Assembly: GCF_023278185.1 (NCBI RefSeq)
Contig: NZ_CP066356.1
Coordinates: 372,001-436,000, forward strand
DNA from: Bradyrhizobium elkanii USDA 76
Lineage (GTDB): Bacteria > Pseudomonadota > Alphaproteobacteria > Rhizobiales > Xanthobacteraceae
Length of the DNA: 64,000 bases
Direction: 5' to 3'
Shown here: positions 19,635 through 28,992 of the stretch, piece after piece
Position numbering within the stretch: position 1 is the first letter of the stretch
How the letters are laid out: every line of letters starts with the position of its first letter
Position numbers and translations under genes: made by a program
The notes under the pieces: model-generated
The model's database searches: none
Told to the model about the DNA's origin: nothing
Seen by the model: only the letters and a program-made list of their open reading frames with translations

Positions 19635-19794
19635 CGCTCAGTATCCTCCAATTCTATTGATTGTTGGCGCGCATGTTCACTCGTCGCCGGATCGGATCGA
19701 TCGGCGGCACGACGCGCCGGCTGCAATCGAGCAGCCTGTCACAGCTACAATTCCCCACCGGCATATTTAGTCAATGTCACCTTTCGTCGAATCA

Positions 19795-19821
19795 TATCGG
19801 CCTACGATAGAATTAATATCG
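19795..19821. promoter_or_regulatory. TATCG/CGATA inverted repeats, candidate operator
   Basis: Three alternating TATCG, CGATA, TATCG boxes (19795, 19805, 19817) form overlapping inverted repeats in the A/T-rich divergent region between the liv operon and the RpoA-CTD-like gene. It is a candidate site for a regulator of either gene. Confidence 0.3.
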
Positions 19822-19879
19822 TCAGGCGATGTATCGAAGGGTTTGCCGACCGGGTGCGGGTCCTGTAAGTGAGGGAGCG

Positions 19880-20368
19880 ATGATCCAGGAGCCTTCAAGT
19901 CGCACCGGAAATGCCGGAGAGCACGCAGTGACCGAGCACGGTGGCGCCGAGCAATCGGGCAGCCTGAGCATCCGCGCGGTCAACGTCCTGAAGGAACTGG
20001 CGGTCGAGCTGCTCGACGAAGTGCCGCCGAAGATGGGCTGGACGCCGCCGGACGATCTGCTGCGCCTGCTCACCGCGCGCCATCTCGCGACCGCGCGAAA
20101 CTGCGGACGGCAAACCATGCGCGAGATCATCGCCTGGGCCGAAGCGCGCGGAATAACGATCCCGTCTCCACATCACACCGGCAAGTCGTTGTCGGAGGTC
20201 TGGGGCGATCTGGTCGCGCGCGCCTCGGCCGGGCATCTGACCAAGAGCGAGATCACCGAAGCGCTGGAGAAATCCATTCGCCGCAGGAGCCCGCGGATTC
20301 CGGTCGCCTTCCAGATCGTGCTACTGAAGATATTGAGCTCGACCTACGATCACTGGCCGCAGCCCTGA
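19880..20368 (+). CDS. small protein with RNA polymerase alpha C-terminal-like domain
   Basis: Residues about 30-100 follow the pattern of the RNA polymerase alpha C-terminal domain: SLSIRAVNVLKELA, then LLRLLTARHLATARNCGRQTMREIIAWAEARGI, matching the alpha helix-hairpin-helix (canonical pattern N-x-G-x-x-S/T-x-x-E-I). The remaining C-terminus is charged and helical. It is not RpoA itself: there is no N-terminal assembly domain. I chose ATG 19880 behind GAGGGAG, though the spacing is short; ATG 19829 is an alternative (179 residues). It is divergent from the Liv-type operon and may regulate it. Function unknown. Confidence 0.7.
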   Translation: MIQEPSSRTGNAGEHAVTEHGGAEQSGSLSIRAVNVLKELAVELLDEVPPKMGWTPPDDLLRLLTARHLATARNCGRQTMREIIAWAEARGITIPSPHHTGKSLSEVWGDLVARASAGHLTKSEITEALEKSIRRRSPRIPVAFQIVLLKILSSTYDHWPQP

Positions 20369-20510
20369 GCTTGCGCGCCTCCGCTCGACCGTCAAATCGT
20401 TGAAAACATGGGTGGAAGGGCGGCCGGTAGTATGGTGCGTCCGGCGTTGGCTTGATAGCGTTGCACGGCGTCTGCCGTCCGGCGGAGCGAGCCAGCAGCA
20501 GGACGATCGA

Positions 20511-20981
20511 ATGCCGCAACCAAAGCAACGACGAGCGTCGGCCGGCGCAACGAAACGCAAGGCGGCCGCCGCGACGGTGGACTACCGGGCGCTCGCGCAG
20601 TTTCGCTACGAGTTGCGGAGGTTTCTCGCATTCAGCGAGGAGGGCGCCCGGAAGGTCGGAATGACGCCGCGGCAGCATCAGGCGCTGCTCGGCATCAAGG
20701 GTTTCGTCGATCCCGGTCCGCCGACCGTCGGCGACATCGCCCGGTTTCTGCTGATACGGCATCACTCCGCCGTCGAGCTGATGAACCGCATGGCAAAGCT
20801 CGGGCTGGTCAGTCGCCTTGCCGATCCCGACGACGCGCGGCGGGTTCAGCTCAGGCTGACGGCAAAGGGCGAGCAGAAGCTCCAGGCGGTCTCGAAGAAG
20901 AACATCGAGGAGCTGCGCCGCGTCGCGAGCCCGGCGTTGCGCCGCTTGCTGAAGTCCTCGCCGACTTCCGGAGAGGACTGA
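20511..20981 (+). CDS. MarR family transcriptional regulator
   Basis: This 156-residue winged-helix protein includes MTPRQHQALLGIKGF, the recognition region TVGDIARFLLIRHHSAVELMNRMAKLGLV and the wing LADPDDARRVQLRLTAKGEQKL. A basic N-terminal tail (KQRRASAGATKRKAAA) precedes the fold. ATG 20511 is preferred; the frame extends upstream to 20400 without good sequence. Neighbours give no clear target. Confidence 0.85.
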   Translation: MPQPKQRRASAGATKRKAAAATVDYRALAQFRYELRRFLAFSEEGARKVGMTPRQHQALLGIKGFVDPGPPTVGDIARFLLIRHHSAVELMNRMAKLGLVSRLADPDDARRVQLRLTAKGEQKLQAVSKKNIEELRRVASPALRRLLKSSPTSGED

Positions 20982-21015
20982 GCGTAGCATCCGCCGGCGC
21001 AAGCGGCGGCGCGCG

Positions 21016-22095
21016 TCAGGCCGCGGCGCCCTGCGCGGCGAGCTGTGCCGCCTGGTGCTCGGTGGTCAGCGCGTCGATCAATTCGCCGAGCGCTTCGCCC
21101 GCGATCACCTGCGGCAGCTTGTAGAGCGTCAGGTTGATGCGGTGGTCGGTGACGCGCCCTTGCGGGAAATTATAGGTGCGGATGCGCTCGGAGCGGTCGC
21201 CGGAGCCGACCTTCTCCTTGCGGTCGGCGGAGCGCGCCGCCTCGACGCGCTGGCGCTCGGCATCGTAGATGCGCGAGCGCAGGATGTTCATCGCCGACGC
21301 CCGGTTCTTGTGCTGCGAGCGGCTGTCCTGCATCATCACCACGATGCCGGTCGGCAGATGGGTGATGCGGATCGCCGATTCGGTCTTGTTGACGTGCTGG
21401 CCGCCGGCGCCGCCGGCGCGCATGGTTTCGATCCTCAAGTCGGTGTCCTTGATATCGACGTCGACGTCCTCGACCTCGGGCAGCACGGCGACCGTGGCGG
21501 CCGAGGTGTGGATGCGGCCCTGCGTCTCGGTGTCGGGCACGCGCTGCACGCGGTGCACGCCGGATTCGAATTTCAGCTTGGCGAACGCGCCGCGGCCCTG
21601 CACCTCGGCGATGATTTCCTTGTAGCCGCCGACGGTGCCTTCGCTCGCCGAGATCACCTCGACCTTCCAGCCCTGCAAGGACGCGAAGCGCTCATACATC
21701 CGGAACAGGTCGCCGGCGAACAGCGAGGCCTCGTCGCCGCCGGTGCCGGCGCGGATTTCCAGCATCACGTTGCGGTCGTCCATCGCGTCCTTCGGCAACA
21801 GCGCGATCCGGATCTGCTGCTCCAGCTCGCCGAGCCTCGCCTGCAGCGTTTCCAGCTCGGCTTCCGCCATGCTGCGCATTTCGGCGTCGGTCCCGGCATC
21901 CGCCAGCATCGCCTCGGTGTCGGCGAGCTCGCTACGCGCAGAACGATAGAGCTTCACGGCGTCGATCAGCGGGTTGAGCTCGGCGAGCTCGCGCGTGATC
22001 TGCACATAGCGCTCGGACTTGACCTCGCCGAGCAGCTCGGCCTCGAGCGAGGCGTGATGGGCGAGCAGGACGTCGAGTTTGGCTTCGGGTAGCAT
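21016..22095 (-). CDS. prfA: peptide chain release factor 1
   Basis: This 359-residue RF1 recognises UAA and UAG stop codons. The catalytic GGQ is in [14 protein letters not shown] (about residue 230), and [19 protein letters not shown] follows. The length is standard. ptsP lies 57 bases upstream on the same strand. prmC, which methylates the GGQ glutamine, is not adjacent but 7 kb downstream. Confidence 0.97.
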   Translation of the reverse strand: MLPEAKLDVLLAHHASLEAELLGEVKSERYVQITRELAELNPLIDAVKLYRSARSELADTEAMLADAGTDAEMRSMAEAELETLQARLGELEQQIRIALLPKDAMDDRNVMLEIRAGTGGDEASLFAGDLFRMYERFASLQGWKVEVISASEGTVGGYKEIIAEVQGRGAFAKLKFESGVHRVQRVPDTETQGRIHTSAATVAVLPEVEDVDVDIKDTDLRIETMRAGGAGGQHVNKTESAIRITHLPTGIVVMMQDSRSQHKNRASAMNILRSRIYDAERQRVEAARSADRKEKVGSGDRSERIRTYNFPQGRVTDHRINLTLYKLPQVIAGEALGELIDALTTEHQAAQLAAQGAAA

Positions 22096-22152
22096 GGCGG
22101 TATCTCGAATTGCGGAAGGTACGGAAGGGCGGCAGCGGCGACGGCAGCGTCG

Positions 22153-24420
22153 CTACAAGGCCAGCCCCTCGGTTTCCGCAAACTTCGTCAGCGCCTCGCG
22201 GATCGAGACGCTGCCGACCGGCGCGTCCAGCAGCGGATTGATCATCGCCTCGGCCTTCCTGGCGTCGAGGTCGAGGATCAGCGCCTTGACCGGCCCGTGC
22301 GCGGTTGCCGACAATGAAAGCGAACGGTAGCCGATCGCGATCAGCGCCAGCGCGCCGATCGGCTTCGACGCCATCTCGCCGCACAGCGAGGCGGCCTTCT
22401 TCGCCGCCTTGGCCTTGCGCACGATGTCGCGCAGCGCGCGCAGGATCGGCGCCGACAAAATGTCGAAGCGTTCGGAGACCTTGGCATTGCCGCGGTCGAC
22501 CGCGAACAGGAACTGGAACAGGTCGTTGGAGCCGACCGAGACGAAGTCGACCTTCTTCAAGAGCTCGTCGAGCTGGTAGAGCAGCGCCGGCACCTCGACC
22601 ATGGTGCCGATATCGATCCGCTCGGGCAGCGAATGGCCGTGCTGGCGCAGATAGGTCAGCTCGCGCTCGACGATCGCCTTGGCCTGGTCGAACTCGGCGA
22701 TGTCGGAGATCATCGGGAACATGATCTTCAACGCGCGGCCGCCGCCGGCGCGCAGCAGCGCGCGGATCTGGCCGCGCAACAGGCCGGGGCGGTCGAGACC
22801 GAGCCGGATCGCGCGCCAGCCGAGCGCGGGATTTTCCTCGATCACGGTCTCCATATAGGGCAGCGCCTTGTCGCCGCCGATGTCGAGCGTGCGGAAGGTG
22901 ACGGGCTTGGAGCCCGCGGCGTCGAGCACGGTGCGGTACAGCGCGAGCTGGTCGCTCGAGCGCGGCAGGTTCGGGCTCACCATGAACTGCAATTCGGTGC
23001 GGAACAGGCCGATGCCGGCGCTGCCGGTGTCGTCGATATGCGGCAGGTCGATGGTCAGGCCGGCATTGATCAATAGCTCGATCGGCTGGCCGTCCTTGGT
23101 CACGCAGGCCTTGTCGCGCAGCGCCGAATATTGCGCCTGCCGGCGCGCTCGGAACCGGACGCGCTCGGCATAGGCGGATTCGATCTCGGCCGAGGGGCGG
23201 ACATAGATCTCGCCGGAAATGCCGTCGACGATGATGGCATCGCCCGGATCGGCGATGCCGGGCGCGTTCGGCACCTCGCCGACCGCGGGAATGCCGAGTG
23301 CGCGCGCCACGATCGAGACGTGGGAATTCGCGGTGCCTTCCTCCAGCACCAGGCCGCGCAGCCGCTTGCGGTCATAGTCGAGCAGCGCCGCGGGGCCCAT
23401 CGCGCGGGCGATCAGGATGGCGTTGTCGGGCAATTGCTCGCGCGACGGCGCATGGTCCTGGCCGACCAGCTGCCGCATCAGGCGATGGCCGAGATCCTCG
23501 AGGTCGTGCAGGCGGTCGCGCAGATAGGGATCGGTCGAGCGCAGCATGCGCGCGCGGGTGTCGGACTGCACGCGCTCGACGGCGGCTTCTGCGGTGAGGC
23601 CGGTGGCGACCGCCTCATGCAGCTTGTGCGACCAGCCCTGGTCGTTGGCGAACATGCGGTAGGCTTCCAGCACCTCGCGGTGCTCGCCGCCGTCGGCGAC
23701 GTCGCCGCGCTCCAGCATGCGGTCGAGATCGGCGCGCAAATTGGCGAGCGCGGTGTCGAGCCGCTTGATCTCCTTCGGCAGATCCTCGGCGATATAGTTG
23801 GTGATGACGACGCGCGGCTCGTGCAGCACGACATGGCCGAGCGCGATGCCGTCGGAGAGCACCGCGCCGGTCTTGTGCAGCGAGTGCCGCGCGGCGGGCT
23901 CGGCGCCTGGCTGCGCCAGCGCGGCAAGCTCGCCGGAGGCGATCATCTCCGCCAGCACCATGGCGGTGGTCTGCAGCGCCTCGACCTCTTCCTCGACATA
24001 GGTGCGTTTGGCGCGGTTCTGCACCACGAGCACGCCGAGCGTGTTGCCGGCGCGCAGGATCGGCACGCCGAGGAACGAGTGGTAGGCCTCTTCGCCGGTC
24101 TCCGGGCGATAGGCGAAGGCCGGATGGCTTTGCGCGTCGGACAGATTGAGCGGCGTCGCCTCGCTGGCGACGAGGCCGACCAGGCCCTCATGCGCGCTCA
24201 TCACGGTGCGGTGGACGGCGTCGCGGTTCAGACCTTCGGTGGCGTAGAGCTCGAGGGTGTTGTCGATGCGCAGCACGTAGCAGGAGCAGACCTCGGCCAC
24301 CATGTTGGCCGCGATCAGCACCACGATCTTGTCGAGCCGCTCCTGGGCGGAGACTTGCTCCGCCATGGTCTCGCGAAGCCGTCTCAACAGGATGCGGGGG
24401 CCTCCCGACGCGCTCCGCAT
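22153..24420 (-). CDS. ptsP: phosphoenolpyruvate-protein phosphotransferase PtsP (EI-Ntr)
   Basis: This 755-residue enzyme starts the nitrogen PTS phosphorelay. Residues 1 to about 160 form a GAF domain (sensing), followed by the PEP-utiliser N-domain, the phosphohistidine region GTANSHVSIVARALGIPAVG, and the PEP-binding TIM barrel with GIGLFRTELQFM and DIGGDKALPYME. The start ATG 24420 is behind GGGAGGG. It lies between lysC and prfA on the same strand. Confidence 0.95.
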   Translation of the reverse strand: MRSASGGPRILLRRLRETMAEQVSAQERLDKIVVLIAANMVAEVCSCYVLRIDNTLELYATEGLNRDAVHRTVMSAHEGLVGLVASEATPLNLSDAQSHPAFAYRPETGEEAYHSFLGVPILRAGNTLGVLVVQNRAKRTYVEEEVEALQTTAMVLAEMIASGELAALAQPGAEPAARHSLHKTGAVLSDGIALGHVVLHEPRVVITNYIAEDLPKEIKRLDTALANLRADLDRMLERGDVADGGEHREVLEAYRMFANDQGWSHKLHEAVATGLTAEAAVERVQSDTRARMLRSTDPYLRDRLHDLEDLGHRLMRQLVGQDHAPSREQLPDNAILIARAMGPAALLDYDRKRLRGLVLEEGTANSHVSIVARALGIPAVGEVPNAPGIADPGDAIIVDGISGEIYVRPSAEIESAYAERVRFRARRQAQYSALRDKACVTKDGQPIELLINAGLTIDLPHIDDTGSAGIGLFRTELQFMVSPNLPRSSDQLALYRTVLDAAGSKPVTFRTLDIGGDKALPYMETVIEENPALGWRAIRLGLDRPGLLRGQIRALLRAGGGRALKIMFPMISDIAEFDQAKAIVERELTYLRQHGHSLPERIDIGTMVEVPALLYQLDELLKKVDFVSVGSNDLFQFLFAVDRGNAKVSERFDILSAPILRALRDIVRKAKAAKKAASLCGEMASKPIGALALIAIGYRSLSLSATAHGPVKALILDLDARKAEAMINPLLDAPVGSVSIREALTKFAETEGLAL

Positions 24421-24859
24421 GTGTTTCAGTCCCTCCCCACGAAGCCAGCACACCGGTGCGGCCGGCCGCTGGCGCAAAACTCGTCAAAAACAACAATTTT
24501 AGTCATTCGGTGTCGCCGCTCGCCAGTTCCCGCCGATTCGCGATCACCGAAACTGTGCCACAGTTTGCGACAGCCTACCTGACTGGCCGTATAGCCAATC
24601 GAGGCTTGCTTTGCCAAGCAAAACGCCTGCCAGTAGCAAATAACGTCTGCGTCAGCCCAATGCTGCGCCCGCTAAGAGAAATTCTAACTCCAGGGCGGGA
24701 GCGAGCAGGGCCGCTTCTTACCTCTCCCGGAGCGAGAGGTCGGCGCGAAGCGCCGGGTGAGGGGATCAGGTCTCTCGATGGACCGGAAGCCCCTCACCCG
24801 GATTTCTCGCTGCGCTCGAAATCCGACCTCTCCCCTCCGGGAGAGGTGAAAGGCAGGAC
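24421..24859. other. intergenic region between ptsP and lysC with inverted repeat
   Basis: The 439 bases contain no supported gene. The part nearest ptsP is A/T-rich and holds its promoter. Positions 24721-24847 are a repeat with outer CCTCTCCCGGAG and CTCCGGGAGAGG arms, which follows the lysC stop. Confidence 0.6.
24721..24847. repeat. inverted-repeat element downstream of lysC
   Basis: Outer arms CCTCTCCCGGAG.../...CTCCGGGAGAGG and inner CCGGGTGAGGGG/CCCCTCACCCGG make a compound palindrome. It is one of several long GC-rich intergenic palindromes in the window and may end lysC transcription. Confidence 0.7.
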
Positions 24860-26116
24860 CTACGCCTGGTCCAGGCCGTACAGCGTGTGCAGCGTGCGGA
24901 CCGCGAGCTCGGTGTAGGCGGCGTCGATCAGGACCGAGAACTTGATCTCGGAGGTGGTGATGGCGCGGATGTTGATGTTGCGGTCGGCCAGCGCCTTGAA
25001 CGCCTTGGCCGCGACGCCGGCATGGCTGCGCATGCCGCTGCCGATCACCGAGACCTTGGCGACGTCGGTCGCGGTGTCGAGGCGGGCGTAGCCGATCTTG
25101 GCCTTGGCGGCGGTAATCGTGTCCTTGGCGCGGTTATAGTCGCCGGCCGGAACGGTGAAGGTGAGGTCGGTGGTCTTGCCGTCCTCGGACACGTTCTGCA
25201 CGATCATGTCGACATTGATATTGGCATCCGCGAGCGGCCCGAAGATCGCGGCGGCGACGCCGGGCTTGTCCTCGATCTGGCGCACGGAAATCTGGGCTTC
25301 GTCCTTGGAGAAGGCGATGCCGGTGACGACGTGCATTTCCATGATTTCCTCCTCGCTGCAGATCAGCGTGCCCGGCGGCTGGTTGGCGTGCGGGTCGATA
25401 TCCTCTGGCTTGTCGAAGCTGGAGCGCACGAAGATCGGCATGTTGTGCACCATGCCGAGTTCCACCGAGCGAACCTGCAGCACCTTGGCGCCCTGCGAGG
25501 CCAGTTCCAGCATGTCCTCGAACGCGATCTTGTCGAGCCGGCGCGCCTTCGGCACCACGCGGGGGTCGGTGGTGTAGACGCCGTCGACGTCGGTGTAGAT
25601 GTCGCAGCGGTCGGCGCGCAGCGCGGCCGCGATCGCCACCGCCGAGGTGTCCGAGCCGCCGCGGCCGAGCGTGGTGATGCGGCCGCTGTCGGGATTGATG
25701 CCCTGGAAGCCGGCGATCACGGCGACTTCCTTGCGCTCCTTGAAGCGGGTGATGATCTCGGTGCCGTCGATATCGAGGATGCGCGCCGAAGCGTGCGCGT
25801 CCGAGGTCTTGATCGGGATCTGCCAGCCCTGCCAGGAGCGCGCCTGGATGCCGATGCCCTGCAGCACGATCGCGAGCAGGCCCGAGGTGACCTGTTCGCC
25901 GGAGGCGACCACCGCGTCATATTCGCGCGCGTCGTGCATCGGCGAGGCGTCGGTGCACCAGGCCACCAGCTCATTGGTCTTGCCGGACATCGCGGAGACG
26001 ACGACGGCGACCTCGTGGCCCGCGTCGACCTCGCGCTTCACATGCTGCGCGACGTTGCGGATACGATCGATATTGGCGACGGATGTACCGCCGAATTTCA
26101 TCACGAGGCGGCCCAT
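24860..26116 (-). CDS. lysC: aspartate kinase
   Basis: This 418-residue enzyme phosphorylates aspartate, the first step to lysine, threonine and methionine. It begins with KFGGTSVANIDRIRNVA, shows GRGGSDTSAVAIAAAL and DVDGVYTTDPRVV in the kinase domain, and ends with two ACT regulatory domains (about 265-418) including VSVIGSGMRSHAGVAAKAF. It is divergent from the PH-domain and ubiG genes. Confidence 0.97.
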   Translation of the reverse strand: MGRLVMKFGGTSVANIDRIRNVAQHVKREVDAGHEVAVVVSAMSGKTNELVAWCTDASPMHDAREYDAVVASGEQVTSGLLAIVLQGIGIQARSWQGWQIPIKTSDAHASARILDIDGTEIITRFKERKEVAVIAGFQGINPDSGRITTLGRGGSDTSAVAIAAALRADRCDIYTDVDGVYTTDPRVVPKARRLDKIAFEDMLELASQGAKVLQVRSVELGMVHNMPIFVRSSFDKPEDIDPHANQPPGTLICSEEEIMEMHVVTGIAFSKDEAQISVRQIEDKPGVAAAIFGPLADANINVDMIVQNVSEDGKTTDLTFTVPAGDYNRAKDTITAAKAKIGYARLDTATDVAKVSVIGSGMRSHAGVAAKAFKALADRNINIRAITTSEIKFSVLIDAAYTELAVRTLHTLYGLDQA

Positions 26117-26326
26117 GACGACGCGTCTATTCCTTTAAGAGGATAAGTAGGTTAACCCACGCCGAAAACCGCAAGCGCGGGGACCGAAACGCGCGTATAC
26201 ATAGCGCCGCGCCCGGGGGCAAGCCGGTAGGTAGGGGGCCCTCGCGTGTCTTTTGGGGGTGTTTTGACCGGTTGCGGGCGGGTTGTGGCGCACGGGTAAC
26301 ACGAGGGCAACTCGAAGGCGGATTGG

Positions 26327-26794
26327 ATGGGACGTTATATCGACGAGATCCTGCAGCCTGGCGAGAAGGTGCTGTATTCCACCAATGCGCACTGGATGTT
26401 CTATTTGCCGGCGATCGGGGCCTGGATCGTGGTGCTGGCGCTCTTGATCCTGTCGCGGATGACGACGGTTGACGGCCTCGTGATGGCTTGCCTGGCGGCC
26501 GCTGCCGTGGTCGCGGTCGCGGCGCTGTACTGGACCGCCGCGGCCTGGTTCCACCGCTGGACCACCGAAACCGACGTCACCAATTTCCGCGTGGTGCACA
26601 AGAGCGGCTTCATCAAGCGGCGGACCTTCGAGATGAGCCTCGACAAGGTCGAGAGCGTCGACGTCAACCAGAGCATCATGGGGCGCCTGCTCAACTATGG
26701 CGACGTCACCATCCGCGGTGTCGGCGAGGGCATCGAGACCATCAGGACCATCGCCGCGCCGCTCTCGTTCCGCAATTCGATCACCGCGCGATAG
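26327..26794 (+). CDS. membrane protein with bacterial PH domain (bPH2/DUF304)
   Basis: This 155-residue protein has two membrane helices at about 24-75 and a cytoplasmic PH-like domain (WFHRWTTETDVTNFRVVHKS, then SLDKVESVDVNQSIMGRLLNYGDVTIRG) typical of bPH2. The role is unknown. ubiG follows 14 bases later and is probably co-transcribed. Confidence 0.88.
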   Translation: MGRYIDEILQPGEKVLYSTNAHWMFYLPAIGAWIVVLALLILSRMTTVDGLVMACLAAAAVVAVAALYWTAAAWFHRWTTETDVTNFRVVHKSGFIKRRTFEMSLDKVESVDVNQSIMGRLLNYGDVTIRGVGEGIETIRTIAAPLSFRNSITAR

Positions 26795-26808
26795 GGGCGC
26801 GCGCAATC

Positions 26809-27579
26809 ATGGCTACGCAATCAACTGTTTCCAGTTCCTCCGCCAATGCCTCCGCCAGCTCGGTCGATCCGGCCGAGGTCGCGAAATTCTCGAAACTGTC
26901 CGATGAATGGTGGGATCCGCGCGGCAAGATGGCGCCGCTGCACAAGATCAACCCGCTGCGCCTGACCTATATCCGCGACGCGGCCTGCCGCAAGTTCGAG
27001 CGCAACGCCAAGAGCCTGAGCTGCCTGTCCGGTCTGCGCCTGCTCGACATCGGCTGCGGCGCCGGCCTGTTGTGCGAGCCGTTCACGCGGTTAGGGGCCC
27101 AGGTGATCGGGATCGATCCCTCCGCCACCAACATCGCTGCCGCGAAGCTGCACGCCGACAAGGGCCATCTGTCGATCGACTACCGCTGCACCACGGTGGA
27201 GGAGATGGACGCCCGCGAGCGCTTCGACATCGTGCTGGCGATGGAGGTGGTTGAGCACGTCAACGACGTCGGCGCCTTCATCAAGCGCTGCGCTGTCATG
27301 CTCAAGCCCGGCGGGCTGATGGTGGTCTCGACGTTGAACCGCAACTGGAAGAGCTTCGCGCTGGCGATCGTCGGCGCCGAATACGTGCTGCGCTGGCTGC
27401 CGCGCGGCACCCATGAGTGGAGCAAGTTCGTCACCCCCGCCGAGCTCGAGCGCTACCTCGGCGACGTCAACCTCACCGTCACCGAGCAGGCCGGCGTGGT
27501 CTACAACCCGCTCGCCGACAAATGGACCGTGTCGACCGACATGGATGTGAACTACATGGTGGTGGCGGAAGAGGCGTGA
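26809..27579 (+). CDS. ubiG: bifunctional 2-polyprenyl-6-hydroxyphenol/3-demethylubiquinol O-methyltransferase
   Basis: This 256-residue enzyme performs both O-methylations of ubiquinone synthesis. It has VDPAEVAKFSKLSDEWWDP near the start, the SAM loop LLDIGCGAGLLCEP, and VLAMEVVEHVNDVGAFIKRC. A Ser-rich 20-residue tail precedes the domain. The position next to lysC is usual for Bradyrhizobium-type genomes. Confidence 0.96.
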   Translation: MATQSTVSSSSANASASSVDPAEVAKFSKLSDEWWDPRGKMAPLHKINPLRLTYIRDAACRKFERNAKSLSCLSGLRLLDIGCGAGLLCEPFTRLGAQVIGIDPSATNIAAAKLHADKGHLSIDYRCTTVEEMDARERFDIVLAMEVVEHVNDVGAFIKRCAVMLKPGGLMVVSTLNRNWKSFALAIVGAEYVLRWLPRGTHEWSKFVTPAELERYLGDVNLTVTEQAGVVYNPLADKWTVSTDMDVNYMVVAEEA

Positions 27580-27604
27580 GGCGATCTGCAGCGGCATAAC
27601 CGGT

Positions 27605-27622
27605 GTCGTCCCTGCGAAAGCA
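27605..27622. repeat. left half of a GAAA-loop palindrome split by the IS
   Basis: GTCGTCCCTGCGAAAGCA is the left arm and loop of a repeat unit whose remainder (GCAGGGACC) resumes at 29115 after the insertion sequence. The last ten bases are the IS target duplication. Confidence 0.8.
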
Positions 27623-28912
27623 CTAGGGCATGCACATATCTCTGAGGCTCCATCCTGCTGCGACGGCCAGGAAGTATTCGAGGCCATTTTTGAAGGTGAT
27701 GGGGCCTGGAGGTTTAGACGACGGGTAGCCGTCCCAACCGCCAAGGCGGCCGATGATCCAGGCTGCCCAGGTGAGGCTGTCGGGCGGATGTGGGTTTTTC
27801 AGTCGCTTGCTCCTGGCCTCGAGTTGCCGGTTGAGGGCGGCAAGCGCGTTGATCTCGTTGTCGTTGAAGGCAACGCGAATGGGCTGCTGACCGCCATCGC
27901 GCGCTTGCAGAAGCTGGATGGTGATGACGGCTGCCTTGGCGGCGATAGCGACCAGTTTGAGGAGACGATCGGCGGTTCCGATCTGGCTGTCTTCGAGCTT
28001 GAGGCCCTGCGTCTTCAGGACGCGGAAGAACTGCTCGATGATCCAGCGCTGCTTGTACCATTCGACGATACGCCAGGCGTCGTCGACGGTGGCGATCTCG
28101 TGAGAGGTGATCAGACGCCAGTGCAGCGGCTCTGCGCCGGGCCCGGCATTGATCTCGCACACGTCGACCACCGCCAGCGGCAAGCTTTTCGGCAAATGGC
28201 GCAGGAACTTGCTCTGCGGGCGGGCAAGCTCGATTGCGCCAAAGCGGAGTTCGAGATGGGCCTGACGTGCCGGTCGCGCCGCGCGCGCAGGCAGTTGGAT
28301 CGCCCTCCGATCCACCACAGGCATGGCGTCGGTGGCCTCATACAGGCCGGTGCGGTCGGCAAGCTTGCGATCATGCATGCTGCGCGCGATGACATGGAAG
28401 TGCTGCTCGGCCGAGCTGGCATAAAGGGCAAAGATATCGCTCTCGCGATCACCGAGGACCGTCACCGTTCCGGCAGCGGTGAGCAGCGGCTTGGCCGCAA
28501 TGGCGGTGGATATCCAGCGTTGCGATTCCTTGTCAGACAAGTCACGTGCGTCATGCGTCGTGGTGCGACGCCCCTGGCGCGTCCATACCTGCCCACTCAA
28601 AAGTCCAAGACAGCTGCCATCGTCGGCATCCACGGCCAGCAGCGGATGCAGCAGCACGCCGTGGTTATTGCCCTTGCCGATTTCGCCGAGCCCGCGCCGG
28701 CGTTGCGGCGTGGTGTTGAAGTGGATCTCGCTGGTGTCCTGGATCGCCAGCACATGGCGGCCCTCTACCGCGGCAACCGTGCTGTCGCCCCAGCTTTCGA
28801 TGATCCGCTCCGCCGTCACCTTGTCGTGGCCGAGAAAGCGGTTGAACCGCACCTCCAGCGCACGATCACCCCTGGAAAGCCGCCGCAGGCAGACCGTCTT
28901 GCCCGCAACCAT
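27623..28912 (-). CDS. IS4-family transposase (N-terminus out of frame)
   Basis: This 429-residue in-frame part has DDE features: AIQDTSEIHF, TVLGDRESDIFALY, and a C-terminal WYKQRWIIEQFFRVLKTQGL (Y-[2]-R-[3]-E-[6]-K signature of IS4). Its last codons MCMP-stop are formed by the terminal inverted repeat, so the TAG is the very end of the IS. The expected N-terminus (IDWTLGRFGDRRLDKGG) is encoded just upstream, in another frame starting perhaps at GTG 28992. The frames part at a run of six C (G on the coding strand) at 28930-28935; one extra G would join them. It is either a decayed gene, programmed slippage or a sequence error. Confidence 0.85.
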   Translation of the reverse strand: MVAGKTVCLRRLSRGDRALEVRFNRFLGHDKVTAERIIESWGDSTVAAVEGRHVLAIQDTSEIHFNTTPQRRRGLGEIGKGNNHGVLLHPLLAVDADDGSCLGLLSGQVWTRQGRRTTTHDARDLSDKESQRWISTAIAAKPLLTAAGTVTVLGDRESDIFALYASSAEQHFHVIARSMHDRKLADRTGLYEATDAMPVVDRRAIQLPARAARPARQAHLELRFGAIELARPQSKFLRHLPKSLPLAVVDVCEINAGPGAEPLHWRLITSHEIATVDDAWRIVEWYKQRWIIEQFFRVLKTQGLKLEDSQIGTADRLLKLVAIAAKAAVITIQLLQARDGGQQPIRVAFNDNEINALAALNRQLEARSKRLKNPHPPDSLTWAAWIIGRLGGWDGYPSSKPPGPITFKNGLEYFLAVAAGWSLRDMCMP

Positions 28913-28929
28913 GCGTTCGACGAGCGCCG

Positions 28930-28992
28930 CCCCCCTTTATCGAGACGACGATCCCCGAACCGTCCTAACGTCCAGTCAATTCGTAACAACAC
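28930..28992 (-). pseudogene. frame-shifted N-terminal piece of the IS transposase
   Basis: Read from GTG 28992, this gives LLRIDWTLGRFGDRRLDKGG, which fits the start of IS4-type transposases, then runs out of frame after AAAGGGGGG. A -1 shift on the G-run continues into AALVERMVAGKTV of the main frame. The coding piece was identified by translation only. Confidence 0.6.
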
